From Streptomyces scabiei 87.22 (GTDB lineage Bacteria; Actinomycetota; Actinomycetes; Streptomycetales; Streptomycetaceae), in NCBI RefSeq assembly GCF_000091305.1, contig NC_013929.1:3782001-3846000 (forward strand): a DNA stretch of 64,000 bases. The letters run 5' to 3'. Every line of letters starts with the position of its first letter. The first letter of the stretch is position 1. The position numbers were made by a program, and so were the translations under genes. The notes under the pieces were generated by a model that saw only the letters and a program-made list of their open reading frames with translations, was not told the DNA's origin and searched no databases. Below are positions 1-8,694 of the stretch, in pieces.

Positions 1-164
1 CATGTCGCGAACGGTCTGCTTGCCTTTCGTACCTGCCACGTCCTCATCGTCGCAGGTGCACCGGCCCGCTCATCCGTGGGGTCCCCTGCTCATTTTGTCG
101 GACTGACGATAGAGTCGGGCAGAACCCTCGTCCGGCCGTCGTCGTATCAGAAAGGTGCGCTCCG

Positions 165-1199
165 ATGACCGAGAATCATCAGCTGCCGTCCGAACTGGAA
201 GTCCCCTCCGAGGCTCCCGACCGCAACCTCGCCCTGGAACTGGTCCGGGTGACCGAGGCGGCCGCGATGGCGGCGGGCCGCTGGGTCGGCCGCGGAGACA
301 AGAACGGGGCGGACGGAGCCGCCGTGCGCGCGATGCGCACCCTCGTCTCCACCGTGTCGATGAACGGCGTCGTCGTGATCGGGGAGGGCGAGAAGGACGA
401 GGCCCCGATGCTCTTCAACGGCGAGCGCGTCGGCGACGGCACCGGTCCGGAGTGCGACATCGCCGTCGACCCGATCGACGGGACGACGCTCACGGCCAAG
501 GGCATGACCAACGCGATCGCCGTGCTCGCGGCCGCCGACCGGGGCACGATGTTCGACCCCTCGGCCGTCTTCTACATGGACAAGCTGGTCACCGGGCCCG
601 AGGCGGCCGACTTCGTCGACATCGACGCGCCGATCTCCGTGAACATCCGCCGGGTCGCCAAGGCCAAGCGGTCGGCGCCGGACGACGTGACCGTGGTCAT
701 CCTGGACCGGCCCCGGCACGAAGGGATCATCAAGGAGATCCGCGAGGCCGGAGCACGGATCAAGCTGATCTCCGACGGTGACGTCGCGGGGTCGATCCTG
801 GCGCTGCGGGAGGGCACCGGTGTCGATCTGCTGCTCGGGGTGGGCGGCACGCCCGAGGGCATCATCTCCGCCTGTGCGGTGAAGTGCCTCGGCGGCACGA
901 TCCAGGGCAAGTTGTGGCCGAAGGACGACGCGGAGCGGCAGCGGGCGATCGACGCGGGCCACGACCTCGACCGGGTGCTGACCACGGACGACCTGGTCTC
1001 CGGCGAGAACGTGTTCTTCGTGGCGACCGGCATCACGGACGGGGAGCTGCTGCGGGGCGTGCGGTACCGGTCGGAGACGGCGACGACCGACTCGATCGTG
1101 ATGCGGTCGAAGTCGGGCACGGTGCGGCGGATCGACTCGACTCACCGGCTGAGCAAGCTGCGGGCCTACAGCTCGATCGACTTCGAGAAGGCCAAGTAG
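165..1199 (+). CDS. glpX: Class II fructose-1,6-bisphosphatase (GlpX)
   Basis: Hydrolyses fructose 1,6-bisphosphate to fructose 6-phosphate in gluconeogenesis, in the cytoplasm. The 344-residue length is normal for GlpX. Visible family motifs are IGEGEKDEAPM at residues 72-82 and the metal/phosphate motif DPIDGTT at 102-108, followed by the VGGTPEGIISACA stretch. The ATG is preceded by AAAGG at a reasonable distance. The gene is monocistronic and converges on the WhiB-like gene, with a strong hairpin between them. Its neighbourhood (wblH-like, DUF1707, class I fumarase, fumC) matches the glpX region I recall from other Streptomyces. Nothing odd is seen. Assignment is by motif and length and is secure. 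Confidence 0.96.
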   Translation: MTENHQLPSELEVPSEAPDRNLALELVRVTEAAAMAAGRWVGRGDKNGADGAAVRAMRTLVSTVSMNGVVVIGEGEKDEAPMLFNGERVGDGTGPECDIAVDPIDGTTLTAKGMTNAIAVLAAADRGTMFDPSAVFYMDKLVTGPEAADFVDIDAPISVNIRRVAKAKRSAPDDVTVVILDRPRHEGIIKEIREAGARIKLISDGDVAGSILALREGTGVDLLLGVGGTPEGIISACAVKCLGGTIQGKLWPKDDAERQRAIDAGHDLDRVLTTDDLVSGENVFFVATGITDGELLRGVRYRSETATTDSIVMRSKSGTVRRIDSTHRLSKLRAYSSIDFEKAK

Positions 1200-1260
1200 C
1201 TCCGCCGGCTCGGCAGGGGGTAGCCAAGGCCGCGGTCGGTTGTGAGCTGCGGGTACGTCG

Positions 1261-1300
1261 TGGCCGGTCGCGCAGTTCCCCGCGCCCCTGACGGGGCGCG
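1261..1300. repeat. Intergenic repeat copy (TTCCCCGCGCCCCTGA family)
   Basis: Copy of a short repeat that recurs in the window near 17851, 43893, 55787, 55945, 56049, 60723 and 60834. The core reads GCGCAGTTCCCCGCGCCCCT. Here it lies between the glpX stop and the glpX/WhiB-like terminator. Function unknown; it may form part of a 3' UTR structure. Confidence 0.7.
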
Positions 1301-1316
1301 CCGCCCCTCGACAATC

Positions 1317-1355
1317 AGCAGGGCGCCCTCTTGTGCGGAGAGGGCGCCCTTGCTG
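1317..1355. terminator. Bidirectional terminator between glpX and the WhiB-like gene
   Basis: The inverted repeat pairs CAGCA + GGGCGCCCTCT with AGAGGGCGCCC + TGCTG around a short loop. It sits between two convergent genes. There is no long T-tract, as is common in Streptomyces terminators. Confidence 0.8.
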
Positions 1356-1371
1356 CACGGAGGTACGGGTG

Positions 1372-1749
1372 TCAGCCCGCCGCGGCTATCGTCCCGTTCG
1401 CGCGCGCGGCCTTCTGCAGTTCCACGTCCCGGCGGCGCCTGCGGGCCAGGACGACCCGGCGTTCGGCCGCGGTCAGGCCGCCCCAGACTCCGTAGGGCTC
1501 GGGTTGCAGGAGTGCGTGTTCCCGGCACTCGACCATGACGGGACAGCGGGCGCAGACGCGCTTGGCGGCTTCCTCGCGGGAGAGCCGGGACGCGGTGGGT
1601 TCCTTGGAGGGGGCGAAGAACAGCCCGGCCTCGTCACGCCGGCACACGGCCTCCGTGTGCCACGGGGCGTCCTGGTCCCTGTCTCGCACTGGCACCCGCT
1701 GGGGCGGAACGGCAGCGACCTGCAGAGACGAATGCGGCGGATGCAGCAC
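1372..1749 (-). CDS. wblH: WhiB-family iron-sulfur transcriptional regulator (WblH-like)
   Basis: Small (125 aa) WhiB-like protein. The four cluster-binding cysteines are visible at residues 36, 66, 69 and 75 (C-X29-C-X2-C-X5-C), followed by the GVWGG turn at 87-91 and a basic C-terminal tail rich in Arg (VVLARRRRR). WhiB proteins carry a [4Fe-4S] cluster and act with the principal sigma factor in development or redox response. The GTG start has AGGAG seven bases upstream. The symbol rests on position next to glpX and fumarase genes, as I recall for wblH of S. coelicolor; the family is certain, the exact paralogue is inferred. Divergent partner upstream is the DUF1707 gene. Confidence 0.88.
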   Translation of the reverse strand: MLHPPHSSLQVAAVPPQRVPVRDRDQDAPWHTEAVCRRDEAGLFFAPSKEPTASRLSREEAAKRVCARCPVMVECREHALLQPEPYGVWGGLTAAERRVVLARRRRRDVELQKAARANGTIAAAG

Positions 1750-1921
1750 GGTCTACTCCTGACGACGGCTTCGCGAGCGAGAGACGATGCAGCAAGGCCT
1801 ACCCGCTGTGCGCGGGCCTATGCACTGAGTCCCGATCCGCTGGAATTCGCCGTCCACACCGCACCGACACAACCGGACCCGCCCCCTCAAGTGCGGGCCG
1901 GGAGGGCCGAATTCACACCCG

Positions 1922-2647
1922 TCAACGGTCCTGGCGCCTGCGCAAATGATCGTCCACGCGGCGGGTGAGATGGTCCCCGACCCGGCCGAGGAGGTCGGCG
2001 ATCACCTTGCCCCGCTTCGGCCTCGCCTCGATGTTCCCGAGCACGGCCAGGCCGTCCACATAGACCACCGGGGCGTCGGTCTCGTCCGAGTCCAGCGCGT
2101 GCACCTCGAAGTTGCCGAGGATGCCGCCGCCGCTGCCGCGCAGCGAGACGTTCTCCGGGACGCGGACCTCGACGCTGCCGAAGACCGAGACCGCCTTGAT
2201 CATCACCTGCCGGTGCTCGAACATCGCCTCGCTGAGGTCTATCTCGACGCTGCCGAATATCGCGTACGCGTGGATACGGCGTCCGGCCCGGAAGCGGCCC
2301 TTGCGCATCGAAGAGCTGAAGACGGCCACCAGGCGGTCGTCGGGGTCGAGCGGGATGGCGCCGGGCGTCGGGCGGTTGGGCACGGAGGAGACCGGCGGCA
2401 CGTACGCGCGGGCCGGCCCGCGGGCCGCCTGGCCGGCCGGCAGGTCCCGTACGAAGACGTCCAGCTCGCCCACCGTCCTGGCGGCGAGCACGCCCTCGAC
2501 CCGCTCGGAGTGCTCATCGGCGGTGAGGCGGCCCTCGGCGAGGGCCTCGCGCAGGAGGTCGGCGATCCGGTCGCGGTCGGCGTCGGAGGCGCGCAGCTCG
2601 GCGGACGGCAACGGCGGGTGCTGGGTGGGGCGCTTCTGAAGGTCCAC
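1922..2647 (-). CDS. DUF1707 domain protein (SHOCT-like N-terminus, cell-wall-active-antibiotic-response type C-terminus)
   Basis: 241 aa. The N-terminal 60 residues hold the DUF1707 pattern ELRASDADRDRIADLLREAL...GRLTADEHSERVEGVLAARTVGELD. The rest is a beta-rich region with repeated FGSVEIDLSEA / VFGSVEVRVPENV motifs, as in proteins with a LiaF-like C-terminal domain. There is no membrane segment between the two parts, unlike many DUF1707 proteins. GTG start; the upstream ribosome site is weak. The function of DUF1707 is not established. Its conserved place between wblH-like and class I fumarase genes is as in other Streptomyces. Confidence 0.85.
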   Translation of the reverse strand: MDLQKRPTQHPPLPSAELRASDADRDRIADLLREALAEGRLTADEHSERVEGVLAARTVGELDVFVRDLPAGQAARGPARAYVPPVSSVPNRPTPGAIPLDPDDRLVAVFSSSMRKGRFRAGRRIHAYAIFGSVEIDLSEAMFEHRQVMIKAVSVFGSVEVRVPENVSLRGSGGGILGNFEVHALDSDETDAPVVYVDGLAVLGNIEARPKRGKVIADLLGRVGDHLTRRVDDHLRRRQDR

Positions 2648-2814
2648 GACAGCAGATTACCCACTCGCGATAGATCGCGACCAGGGGTGTGGACAACTCC
2701 GGGCCACCGAACTGAGCCCTACCTCACAAGCCCGCCCTCCCGGCCACGTCCTACGCTGGTGGACGCTGCCAACGGAGGTCAGCGCGCTGTTCTGTCGAGT
2801 GAGGAATGGGCGAC

Positions 2815-4482
2815 ATGCCTGAGTTCGAGTACACCGATCTGCTCCCCATGGGAGAGGACACCACCCCGTACCGGCTGGTGACCTCCGAGGGTGTCTCCAC
2901 CTTCGAGGCCGACGGACGCACGTTCCTCAAGGTGGAGCCGGAGGCGCTGCGCAAGCTGGCCGCCGAGGCCATCCACGACATCCAGCACTATCTGCGGCCG
3001 GCGCACCTCGCGCAGCTCCGCCGGATCATCGACGACCCCGAGGCGTCCGGCAACGACAAGTTCGTCGCCCTGGACCTGCTGAAGAACGCGAACATCGCGG
3101 CCGCCGGTGTGCTGCCCATGTGCCAGGACACGGGCACGGCGATCGTGATGGGCAAGCGCGGGCAGAACGTGCTCACCGAGGGCGGGGACGAGCGGGCGCT
3201 GTCCCAGGGCATCTACGACGCCTACCTGAACCTGAACCTGCGCTACTCACAGATGGCTCCGCTCACCATGTGGGAGGAGAAGAACACCGGGTCGAACCTG
3301 CCGGCGCAGATCGAGCTGTACGCCACCGACGGCGGCGCGTACAAGTTCCTGTTCATGGCCAAGGGCGGCGGGTCCGCCAACAAGTCGTTCCTGTACCAGG
3401 AGACGAAGGCCGTCCTGAACGAGTCCTCCATGATGAAGTTCCTGGAGGAGAAGATCCGTTCGCTGGGCACGGCCGCGTGCCCGCCGTACCACCTGGCGAT
3501 CGTCGTCGGCGGTACGAGCGCCGAGTACGCCCTGAAGACGGCGAAGTACGCCTCCGCGCACTACCTGGACGAGATCCCCGCCGAGGGGTCGCCGCTCGGG
3601 CACGGCTTCCGGGACAAGGAGCTGGAGGAGAAGGTCTTCGAGCTGACGCAGAAGATCGGGATCGGCGCGCAGTTCGGCGGCAAGTACTTCTGCCACGACG
3701 TCCGCGTGGTCCGCCTCCCCCGCCACGGCGCGTCCTGCCCGGTCGCGATCGCCGTGTCCTGCTCCGCCGACCGTCAGGCCGTCGCGAAGATCACCGCCGA
3801 GGGTGTCTTCCTGGAGCAGCTGGAGACGGACCCGGCACGGTTCCTGCCGGACACCACGGACGAGCACCTCGACGAGGCCGGCGACGTCGTGCGGATCGAC
3901 CTCAACCAGCCGATGGACGACATCCTCGCGGAGCTGACCAAGTACCCGGTCAAGACCCGGCTGTCGCTCTCCGGTCCGCTGGTCGTGGCCCGTGACATCG
4001 CGCACGCCAAGATCAAGGAGCGGCTGGACGCGGGCGAGGAGATGCCGCAGTACCTGAAGGACCACCCGGTGTACTACGCCGGCCCGGCGAAGACCCCCGA
4101 GGGGTACGCCTCCGGTTCCTTCGGTCCGACGACGGCCGGCCGCATGGACTCGTACGTGGAGCAGTTCCAGGCGGCGGGCGGCTCCCGGGTGATGCTGGCG
4201 AAGGGCAACCGCTCGCAGCAGGTCACGGACGCGTGCGGCGCGCACGGCGGCTTCTACCTGGGCTCCATCGGCGGCCCGGCGGCCCGTCTCGCCCAGGACT
4301 GCATCAAGAAGGTCGAGGTCGTCGAGTACGAGGAGCTCGGCATGGAGGCCGTCTGGAAGATCGAGGTCGAGGACTTCCCGGCGTTCATCGTCGTGGACGA
4401 CAAGGGCAACGACTTCTTCAAGGACCCGGCCCCGGCGCCGACGTTCACGACCATCCCGGTACGAGGGCCCGGCCTGGCGTAG
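2815..4482 (+). CDS. fumA: Fumarate hydratase class I (iron-sulfur)
   Basis: Oxygen-sensitive [4Fe-4S] fumarase converting fumarate and malate in the TCA cycle. About 555 aa, the single-chain length (alpha plus beta parts fused). Visible family stretches include PMCQDTGTAIVMGKRGQ with the cluster cysteine, MWEEKNTGSNLPAQIELY, GGGSANKSFLYQ, and the C-terminal SLSGPLVVARDIAHAKIKERLD and YYAGPAKTPEG. I chose ATG 2815 because GAGGA lies nine bases upstream; ATG 2806 is an in-frame alternative. The last 27 codons and the downstream region are copied in tandem after the gene. A second, class II fumarase follows in the window, so both isofunctional types are present. Confidence 0.95.
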   Translation: MPEFEYTDLLPMGEDTTPYRLVTSEGVSTFEADGRTFLKVEPEALRKLAAEAIHDIQHYLRPAHLAQLRRIIDDPEASGNDKFVALDLLKNANIAAAGVLPMCQDTGTAIVMGKRGQNVLTEGGDERALSQGIYDAYLNLNLRYSQMAPLTMWEEKNTGSNLPAQIELYATDGGAYKFLFMAKGGGSANKSFLYQETKAVLNESSMMKFLEEKIRSLGTAACPPYHLAIVVGGTSAEYALKTAKYASAHYLDEIPAEGSPLGHGFRDKELEEKVFELTQKIGIGAQFGGKYFCHDVRVVRLPRHGASCPVAIAVSCSADRQAVAKITAEGVFLEQLETDPARFLPDTTDEHLDEAGDVVRIDLNQPMDDILAELTKYPVKTRLSLSGPLVVARDIAHAKIKERLDAGEEMPQYLKDHPVYYAGPAKTPEGYASGSFGPTTAGRMDSYVEQFQAAGGSRVMLAKGNRSQQVTDACGAHGGFYLGSIGGPAARLAQDCIKKVEVVEYEELGMEAVWKIEVEDFPAFIVVDDKGNDFFKDPAPAPTFTTIPVRGPGLA

Positions 4483-5195
4483 CGAAGGGCCGACGACGAG
4501 CCGGGACGGCCGGAAGCGGATGTCACGCCCCCGGCCGCCCCTGTCCGTCACCGCGCCCGGAGCTGTCGCCCCTCCGGCCCCGGGCGAGCCCGGGAGCATA
4601 GGGGCGGCTGACGGCAACCACCCGACGGACGGAGTCCGGCGCGGCTGCCCGAAGCCTGCGAGGCCCCCCGGGGCCGAGCAGTGCGAGGGCGGCCATCCGG
4701 GATGGCGCCAAGGGCAACGACTTCTTCAAGGACCCGGCCCCGGCGCCGACGTTCACGACCATCCCGGTACGAGGGCCCGGCCTGGCGTAGCGGAGGGCCG
4801 ACGACGAGCCGGGACGGCCGGAAGCGGATCCACACCCCCGGCCACCCCTGCCCGTCGCCACGCCCGGGGCTGCCGCCCCTCCGGCCCCGGGCGAGCCCGG
4901 GAGCATAGGGGCGGCTGACGGCAACCACCCGACGGACGGAGTCCGGCGCGGCTGCCCGAAGCCTGCGAGGCCCCCCGGGGCCGAGCAGTGCGAGGGCGGC
5001 CATCCGGGATGGCGCCAAGGGCAACGACTTCTTCAAGGACCCGGCCCCGGCGCCGACGTTCACGACCATCCCGGTACGAGGGCCCGGCCTGGCGTAGCGA
5101 AGGGCCGACGACGAGCCGGGACGGCCGGAAGCGGATGTCACGCCCCCGGCCGCCCCTGTCCGTCACCGCGCCCGGAGCTGTCGCCCCTCCGGCCC
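4401..5195. repeat. Tandem repeat, about 308 bp x 2.6, copying the fumarase 3' end and its downstream region
   Basis: Copy 1 runs 4401-4708 and includes the last 27 fumarase codons and stop; copy 2 runs 4709-5015; a partial copy 3 runs 5016 to about 5195 and stops just before the lipoprotein gene. Each copy repeats the coding end (GNDFFKDPAPAPTF), the stop codon, and a GC-rich spacer with CCCGGGC..GCCCGGG. Copy 2 differs from copies 1 and 3 in a block around 4828-4870. The extra coding ends have no start and are not genes. This 720-base gene-free stretch holds nothing else that I can see. Confidence 0.9.
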
Positions 5196-5202
5196 GGCGG
5201 GC

Positions 5203-5958
5203 CTACGCCAGCTTCTTCACCTGCGCCTCCACGACCTCCGCCGGGAAGTCGAAGTCCTTGCCCGTGGCGGCCGAGGCCAGGTTGAGGGCGGTGACGTAGC
5301 CGACGGTGGCGCCCTGGCGGAAGACGACGACCTTCATCGGGACCTTCGTGCCCTCCGCCTCGCTGAGGAACGTGAGGGCGATCGCCTCGTCCGCGCCCTC
5401 GGGCGCGGGGTCCGTGGTGACCTTGGTGACCTGCTGGGAGGTGCCGTCGGCGGTGACCTCGAAGCCGCCCGCGCAGTCCTCGGCCGAGGCGGTGAGGGAC
5501 TTCATCACGGCCTGGGCGGCCTCGCCGTCGTAGGCGGACAGACGGAGCAGGGTGCGGGTGGCGTCGAGGCCCGAGGCGTCACCGCTCTTGGCGGCCTCCA
5601 CGGAGTCGATCTTCTTCTGGGTCTCGCGCTGCACGGTCGCGGCCGGTTCGTCGACCACGGAGCCGAGCATGGCGTACGCGACGGGCGCGCACGCGTCGCT
5701 GCCGGGCTCGATCGTCTTCCGGTCCACCGTGCCGTTGGGCTCGCTGACCTTGTGCCCCTTGACGTCCCCGTCCTTCAGGACCACCTTCTCCAGGTCCGCG
5801 GCGGACAGGGCCGGCTTCTTGCCGCCCGATCCGCCCTTCTCCCCGCTCTCACCCGAGTCCGAGCACGCGGTGAACAGGGTCAGGGACAGGACGGCGGCAC
5901 CGGCCGCGCAGGACCGGCGTATGACAGCGCTTCTCAATGCCTGTTCTTTCTGCGACAT
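5203..5958 (-). CDS. Putative secreted lipoprotein of unknown function
   Basis: Lipoprotein signal peptide with lipobox L-F-T-A-C, then an acidic/Ser-Gly linker (SDSGESGEKGGSGG) and about 200 residues with no family I recognise (ALSAADLEKVVLKDGDVKGHKV...). The sequence style resembles Streptomyces lipoproteins of the sensor-domain kind, but I cannot assign it. The start is uncertain: ATG 5958 is used here; TTG 5937 would give a shorter, more usual signal peptide, and ATG 5970 is also in frame. The frame stays open further upstream through short repeats coding SDAASDATSDMSDEMS, which may be regulatory DNA instead. It converges on fumarase and diverges from fumC. Confidence 0.75.
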   Translation of the reverse strand: MSQKEQALRSAVIRRSCAAGAAVLSLTLFTACSDSGESGEKGGSGGKKPALSAADLEKVVLKDGDVKGHKVSEPNGTVDRKTIEPGSDACAPVAYAMLGSVVDEPAATVQRETQKKIDSVEAAKSGDASGLDATRTLLRLSAYDGEAAQAVMKSLTASAEDCAGGFEVTADGTSQQVTKVTTDPAPEGADEAIALTFLSEAEGTKVPMKVVVFRQGATVGYVTALNLASAATGKDFDFPAEVVEAQVKKLA

Positions 5959-6020
5959 TTCATCCGACATATCTGACGTTGCGTCCGATGCCGCGTCCGA
6001 TGCTGCATTCGACACCGCGT
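5959..6020. repeat. Short direct repeats between lipoprotein gene and fumC
   Basis: On the minus strand, units like GCATCGGACGC are repeated imperfectly every 12-15 bases. They fall in the divergent promoter region. They could be a repeated operator or, if a far-upstream start is used, code an Ala-Ser-Asp repeat in the lipoprotein N-terminus. Confidence 0.5.
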
Positions 6021-6143
6021 TCGACGATCGGCTCGTCGGGCTGACGCTACTGCACGCCACCGGCGTCGGCGTGCGGAATGTCACCCTCACCCTTACGGGG
6101 TACGGCCGGGAACACCGCGACCGGTCCGGACGCTGTACCCGGC

Positions 6144-7529
6144 ATGAGTGACTACCGCGTCGAACACGACTCCATGGGCGAGGTCCGCGTACCGGCCGAG
6201 GCCAGGTGGCGGGCCCAGACACAGCGGGCGGTCGAGAACTTCCCCATCTCGGGGCAGCGCATCGAGCGTGCCCACATCGAGGCCCTGGCCCGGATCAAGG
6301 GCGCCGCCGCGACGGTCAACGCCCAGCTGGGAGTGCTCGACAAGGACATCGCCGAGGCCGTCCGGGAGGCGGCCGAGGAGGTGGCCGAGGGGCGCTGGGA
6401 CGACCACTTCCCGGTGGACGTGTTCCAGACAGGTTCCGGGACCTCGTCGAACATGAACACCAACGAGGTCATCGCCACGCTGGCGAGCGAGCGGCTGGGC
6501 CGGGACGTGCACCCGAACGACCACGTCAACGCCTCGCAGTCGTCCAACGACGTCTTCCCCTCCTCGATCCACATCGCCGCCACCGCCGCCGTCACCGGTG
6601 ACCTGATCCCGGCCCTGGAGCATCTGGCGGCCGCCCTTGAGCGGAAGTCCGCGGAATTCTCCGACGTGGTGAAGTCCGGTCGTACGCACCTCATGGACGC
6701 GACACCGGTGACGCTCGGCCAGGAGTTCGGCGGATACGCGGCCCAGGTGCGGTACGGCGTGGAGCGGCTGCGGGCCTCGCTGCCCCGACTCGCCGAACTC
6801 CCGCTGGGCGGTACGGCCGTGGGGACCGGCATCAACACACCGCCCGGGTTCTCCGCCGCCGTCATCGCGGAGGTCGCCCGGGTCACCGGGCTGCCGCTCA
6901 CCGAGGCGCGGGACCACTTCGAGGCGCAGGGGGCGCGGGACGGCCTCGTGGAGACGTCCGGACAGCTCCGTACGGTCGCGGTGTCCCTCACCAAGATCGC
7001 CAACGACCTGCGGTGGATGGCCTCGGGGCCGAGGACCGGTCTCGCGGAGATCTCCCTGCCCGACCTCCAGCCCGGTTCCTCGATCATGCCCGGCAAGGTC
7101 AACCCGGTGATCCCGGAGGCCGTGCTCATGGTCGCCGCGCAGGTCACGGGCAACGACCTCACGGTCACCACGGCGGGCGCGTCCGGCAACTTCGAGCTGA
7201 ACGTCATGCTGCCGGTGATCGCCAAGAACGTGCTGGAGTCCGTCCGGCTGCTGGCGAACGTCTCGCGGCTGCTGGCCGACCGGACCGTGGACGGGATCGT
7301 CGCGCACCGGGAGCGGGCGCGCGAGTACGCCGAGTCGTCCCCGTCCGTGGTGACCCCGCTCAACAGGTACATCGGGTACGAGGAGGCCGCGAAGGTCGCC
7401 AAGAGGGCGCTCGCGGAACGCAAGACCATCCGGGAGACCGTCCTGGAGGGCGGGTACGTGGAACGCGGCGACCTGACCCGGGAGCAGCTCGACGCGGCGC
7501 TGGATGTCCTGCGGATGACACGGCCGTGA
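6144..7529 (+). CDS. fumC: Fumarate hydratase class II (FumC)
   Basis: Iron-independent tetrameric fumarase of the TCA cycle, 461 aa, normal length. The superfamily signature GSSIMPGKVNP lies near residues 311-322. Other conserved parts are FQTGSGTSSNMNTNEVIA, NDHVNASQSSNDVFPS, and SGRTHLMDATPVTLGQEF. ATG 6144 (MSDYRVEHD) gives the usual N-terminus; the open frame reaches 6078 but lacks a better ribosome site. The gene lies divergent from the lipoprotein gene and 114 bases before the DUF402 gene. Together with the class I enzyme it gives oxygen-stable and iron-dependent fumarase activities in one locus. Confidence 0.96.
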   Translation: MSDYRVEHDSMGEVRVPAEARWRAQTQRAVENFPISGQRIERAHIEALARIKGAAATVNAQLGVLDKDIAEAVREAAEEVAEGRWDDHFPVDVFQTGSGTSSNMNTNEVIATLASERLGRDVHPNDHVNASQSSNDVFPSSIHIAATAAVTGDLIPALEHLAAALERKSAEFSDVVKSGRTHLMDATPVTLGQEFGGYAAQVRYGVERLRASLPRLAELPLGGTAVGTGINTPPGFSAAVIAEVARVTGLPLTEARDHFEAQGARDGLVETSGQLRTVAVSLTKIANDLRWMASGPRTGLAEISLPDLQPGSSIMPGKVNPVIPEAVLMVAAQVTGNDLTVTTAGASGNFELNVMLPVIAKNVLESVRLLANVSRLLADRTVDGIVAHRERAREYAESSPSVVTPLNRYIGYEEAAKVAKRALAERKTIRETVLEGGYVERGDLTREQLDAALDVLRMTRP

Positions 7530-7643
7530 CCGTACGGCGAGTTCCGGCCGTCCCGGGTGTCCCCCGGGTTACCGATTCCCGCCAAGGCGTGAACCGTGGG
7601 CGGTACCGCAGCGTCATATGCGCATGACACCTAATATCTGCGC

Positions 7644-8336
7644 ATGGGAGACGACGGAGTGGTGAGACGAGCGGAAGCGGGCGGGTCGGCGGCGTTCTGG
7701 GAGCCGGGGAGTCAGATCCTGTGGCGCTACCGGGAGAACGGCGGGGACCGCTTCCATATCGCGCGCCCCGTGACGGTCGTACGCGACGACGCCGAGCTGC
7801 TGGCCGTGTGGCTGGCGCCGGGCACCGAGTGCGTACGGCCCGTGCTGGCGGACGGCACCTCGCCGAACTCCGAACCCCTCGCGTCCCGTTACACCAAGCC
7901 GCGCAGCGTGCGGCTCGGCCGCTGGTCCGGCACCGGGGTGCTGAAGCTGGCACGGCCGGGCGAGCCGTGGTCGGTGTGGCTTTTCTGGGAGCAGGGTTGG
8001 CGTTTCAAGAACTGGTACGTCAACCTGGAGACGCCGCAGGCCCGTTGGGACGGCGGTGTGGACTCCGAGGACCACTTCCTGGACATCTGCGTCTTCCCGG
8101 ACCGGACCTGGACCTGGCTCGACGAGGACGAGTTCGCGCAGGCCCAGCAGGACGGGCTGATGGACGCGTCGGCGGCCGAGCGGGTGCGGGAGGCGGGCCG
8201 TTCGGCGGTGGACGTGATCCGCGCGTGGGGCCCTCCGTTCGCGGACGGCTGGCAGCACTGGCGCCCGAATCCGGCATGGGGAGTACCGTCTCTCCCGGAC
8301 GACTGGGACCGTACACCCGCGCACTTGTCCTCATGA
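7644..8336 (+). CDS. DUF402 domain protein
   Basis: 230 aa. Central part (about 20-190) matches the DUF402 fold: WRYRENGGDRFHIARPVTVVRDD, then the LFWEQGWRFKNWYVNLETPQARWDGGVDSEDHFLDICVFPDRTWTWLDEDEFAQA run with its conserved acidic/aromatic residues. Members of this fold include FomD-type nucleotide hydrolases, so a metal-dependent phosphoester hydrolase is possible, but the substrate is unknown. Start ATG 7644 is the first in the frame. It follows fumC, as in other Streptomyces. Confidence 0.85.
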   Translation: MGDDGVVRRAEAGGSAAFWEPGSQILWRYRENGGDRFHIARPVTVVRDDAELLAVWLAPGTECVRPVLADGTSPNSEPLASRYTKPRSVRLGRWSGTGVLKLARPGEPWSVWLFWEQGWRFKNWYVNLETPQARWDGGVDSEDHFLDICVFPDRTWTWLDEDEFAQAQQDGLMDASAAERVREAGRSAVDVIRAWGPPFADGWQHWRPNPAWGVPSLPDDWDRTPAHLSS

Positions 8337-8694
8337 GACCCTTGATACGCCCCGGGTCCGCAACCGTAGGATCGTCCTCCGCAAGAGTTCACAGGGGCAA
8401 CTCCCGCAGTTCGGGCAGGGCTTGACCGTACGTCACCGAGGGGCGGCAAGACGTGATCAAGGGGTACGAGGGTTACACCGGGACGAGCCGGAGACGGCTC
8501 GGCGGACGGGCTGTACTGTCGTTCGTCGTGCCCGCCGGTACCGTGTGTGGCACAGGAACTGCCTCTGACCACGCGGGAATTCCGTTCCCAGGACACGTAA
8601 TCCGGGTATCGGCCTTTCTGCGGGACGAAGTATCGGGTTTGCGGGACGCACTGCGCACACGACGCGCAGTCCCGGACGGATGGATTCGACACGC
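8337..8694. other. Gene-free region upstream of the SpoIIE-type phosphatase gene
   Basis: About 358 bases without a convincing gene. An 81-codon open frame at 8453-8698 has a possible ribosome site (GAGGGGCGG) but overlaps the phosphatase start and has no recognisable content. The stretch probably carries the phosphatase promoter(s); I see no strong -35/-10 pair. Confidence 0.4.

Noticed and set aside
4520..5299. Small frames inside the tandem repeat after fumarase
   Set aside because: They are frames through duplicated 3' sequence and spacer, without starts supported by ribosome sites.
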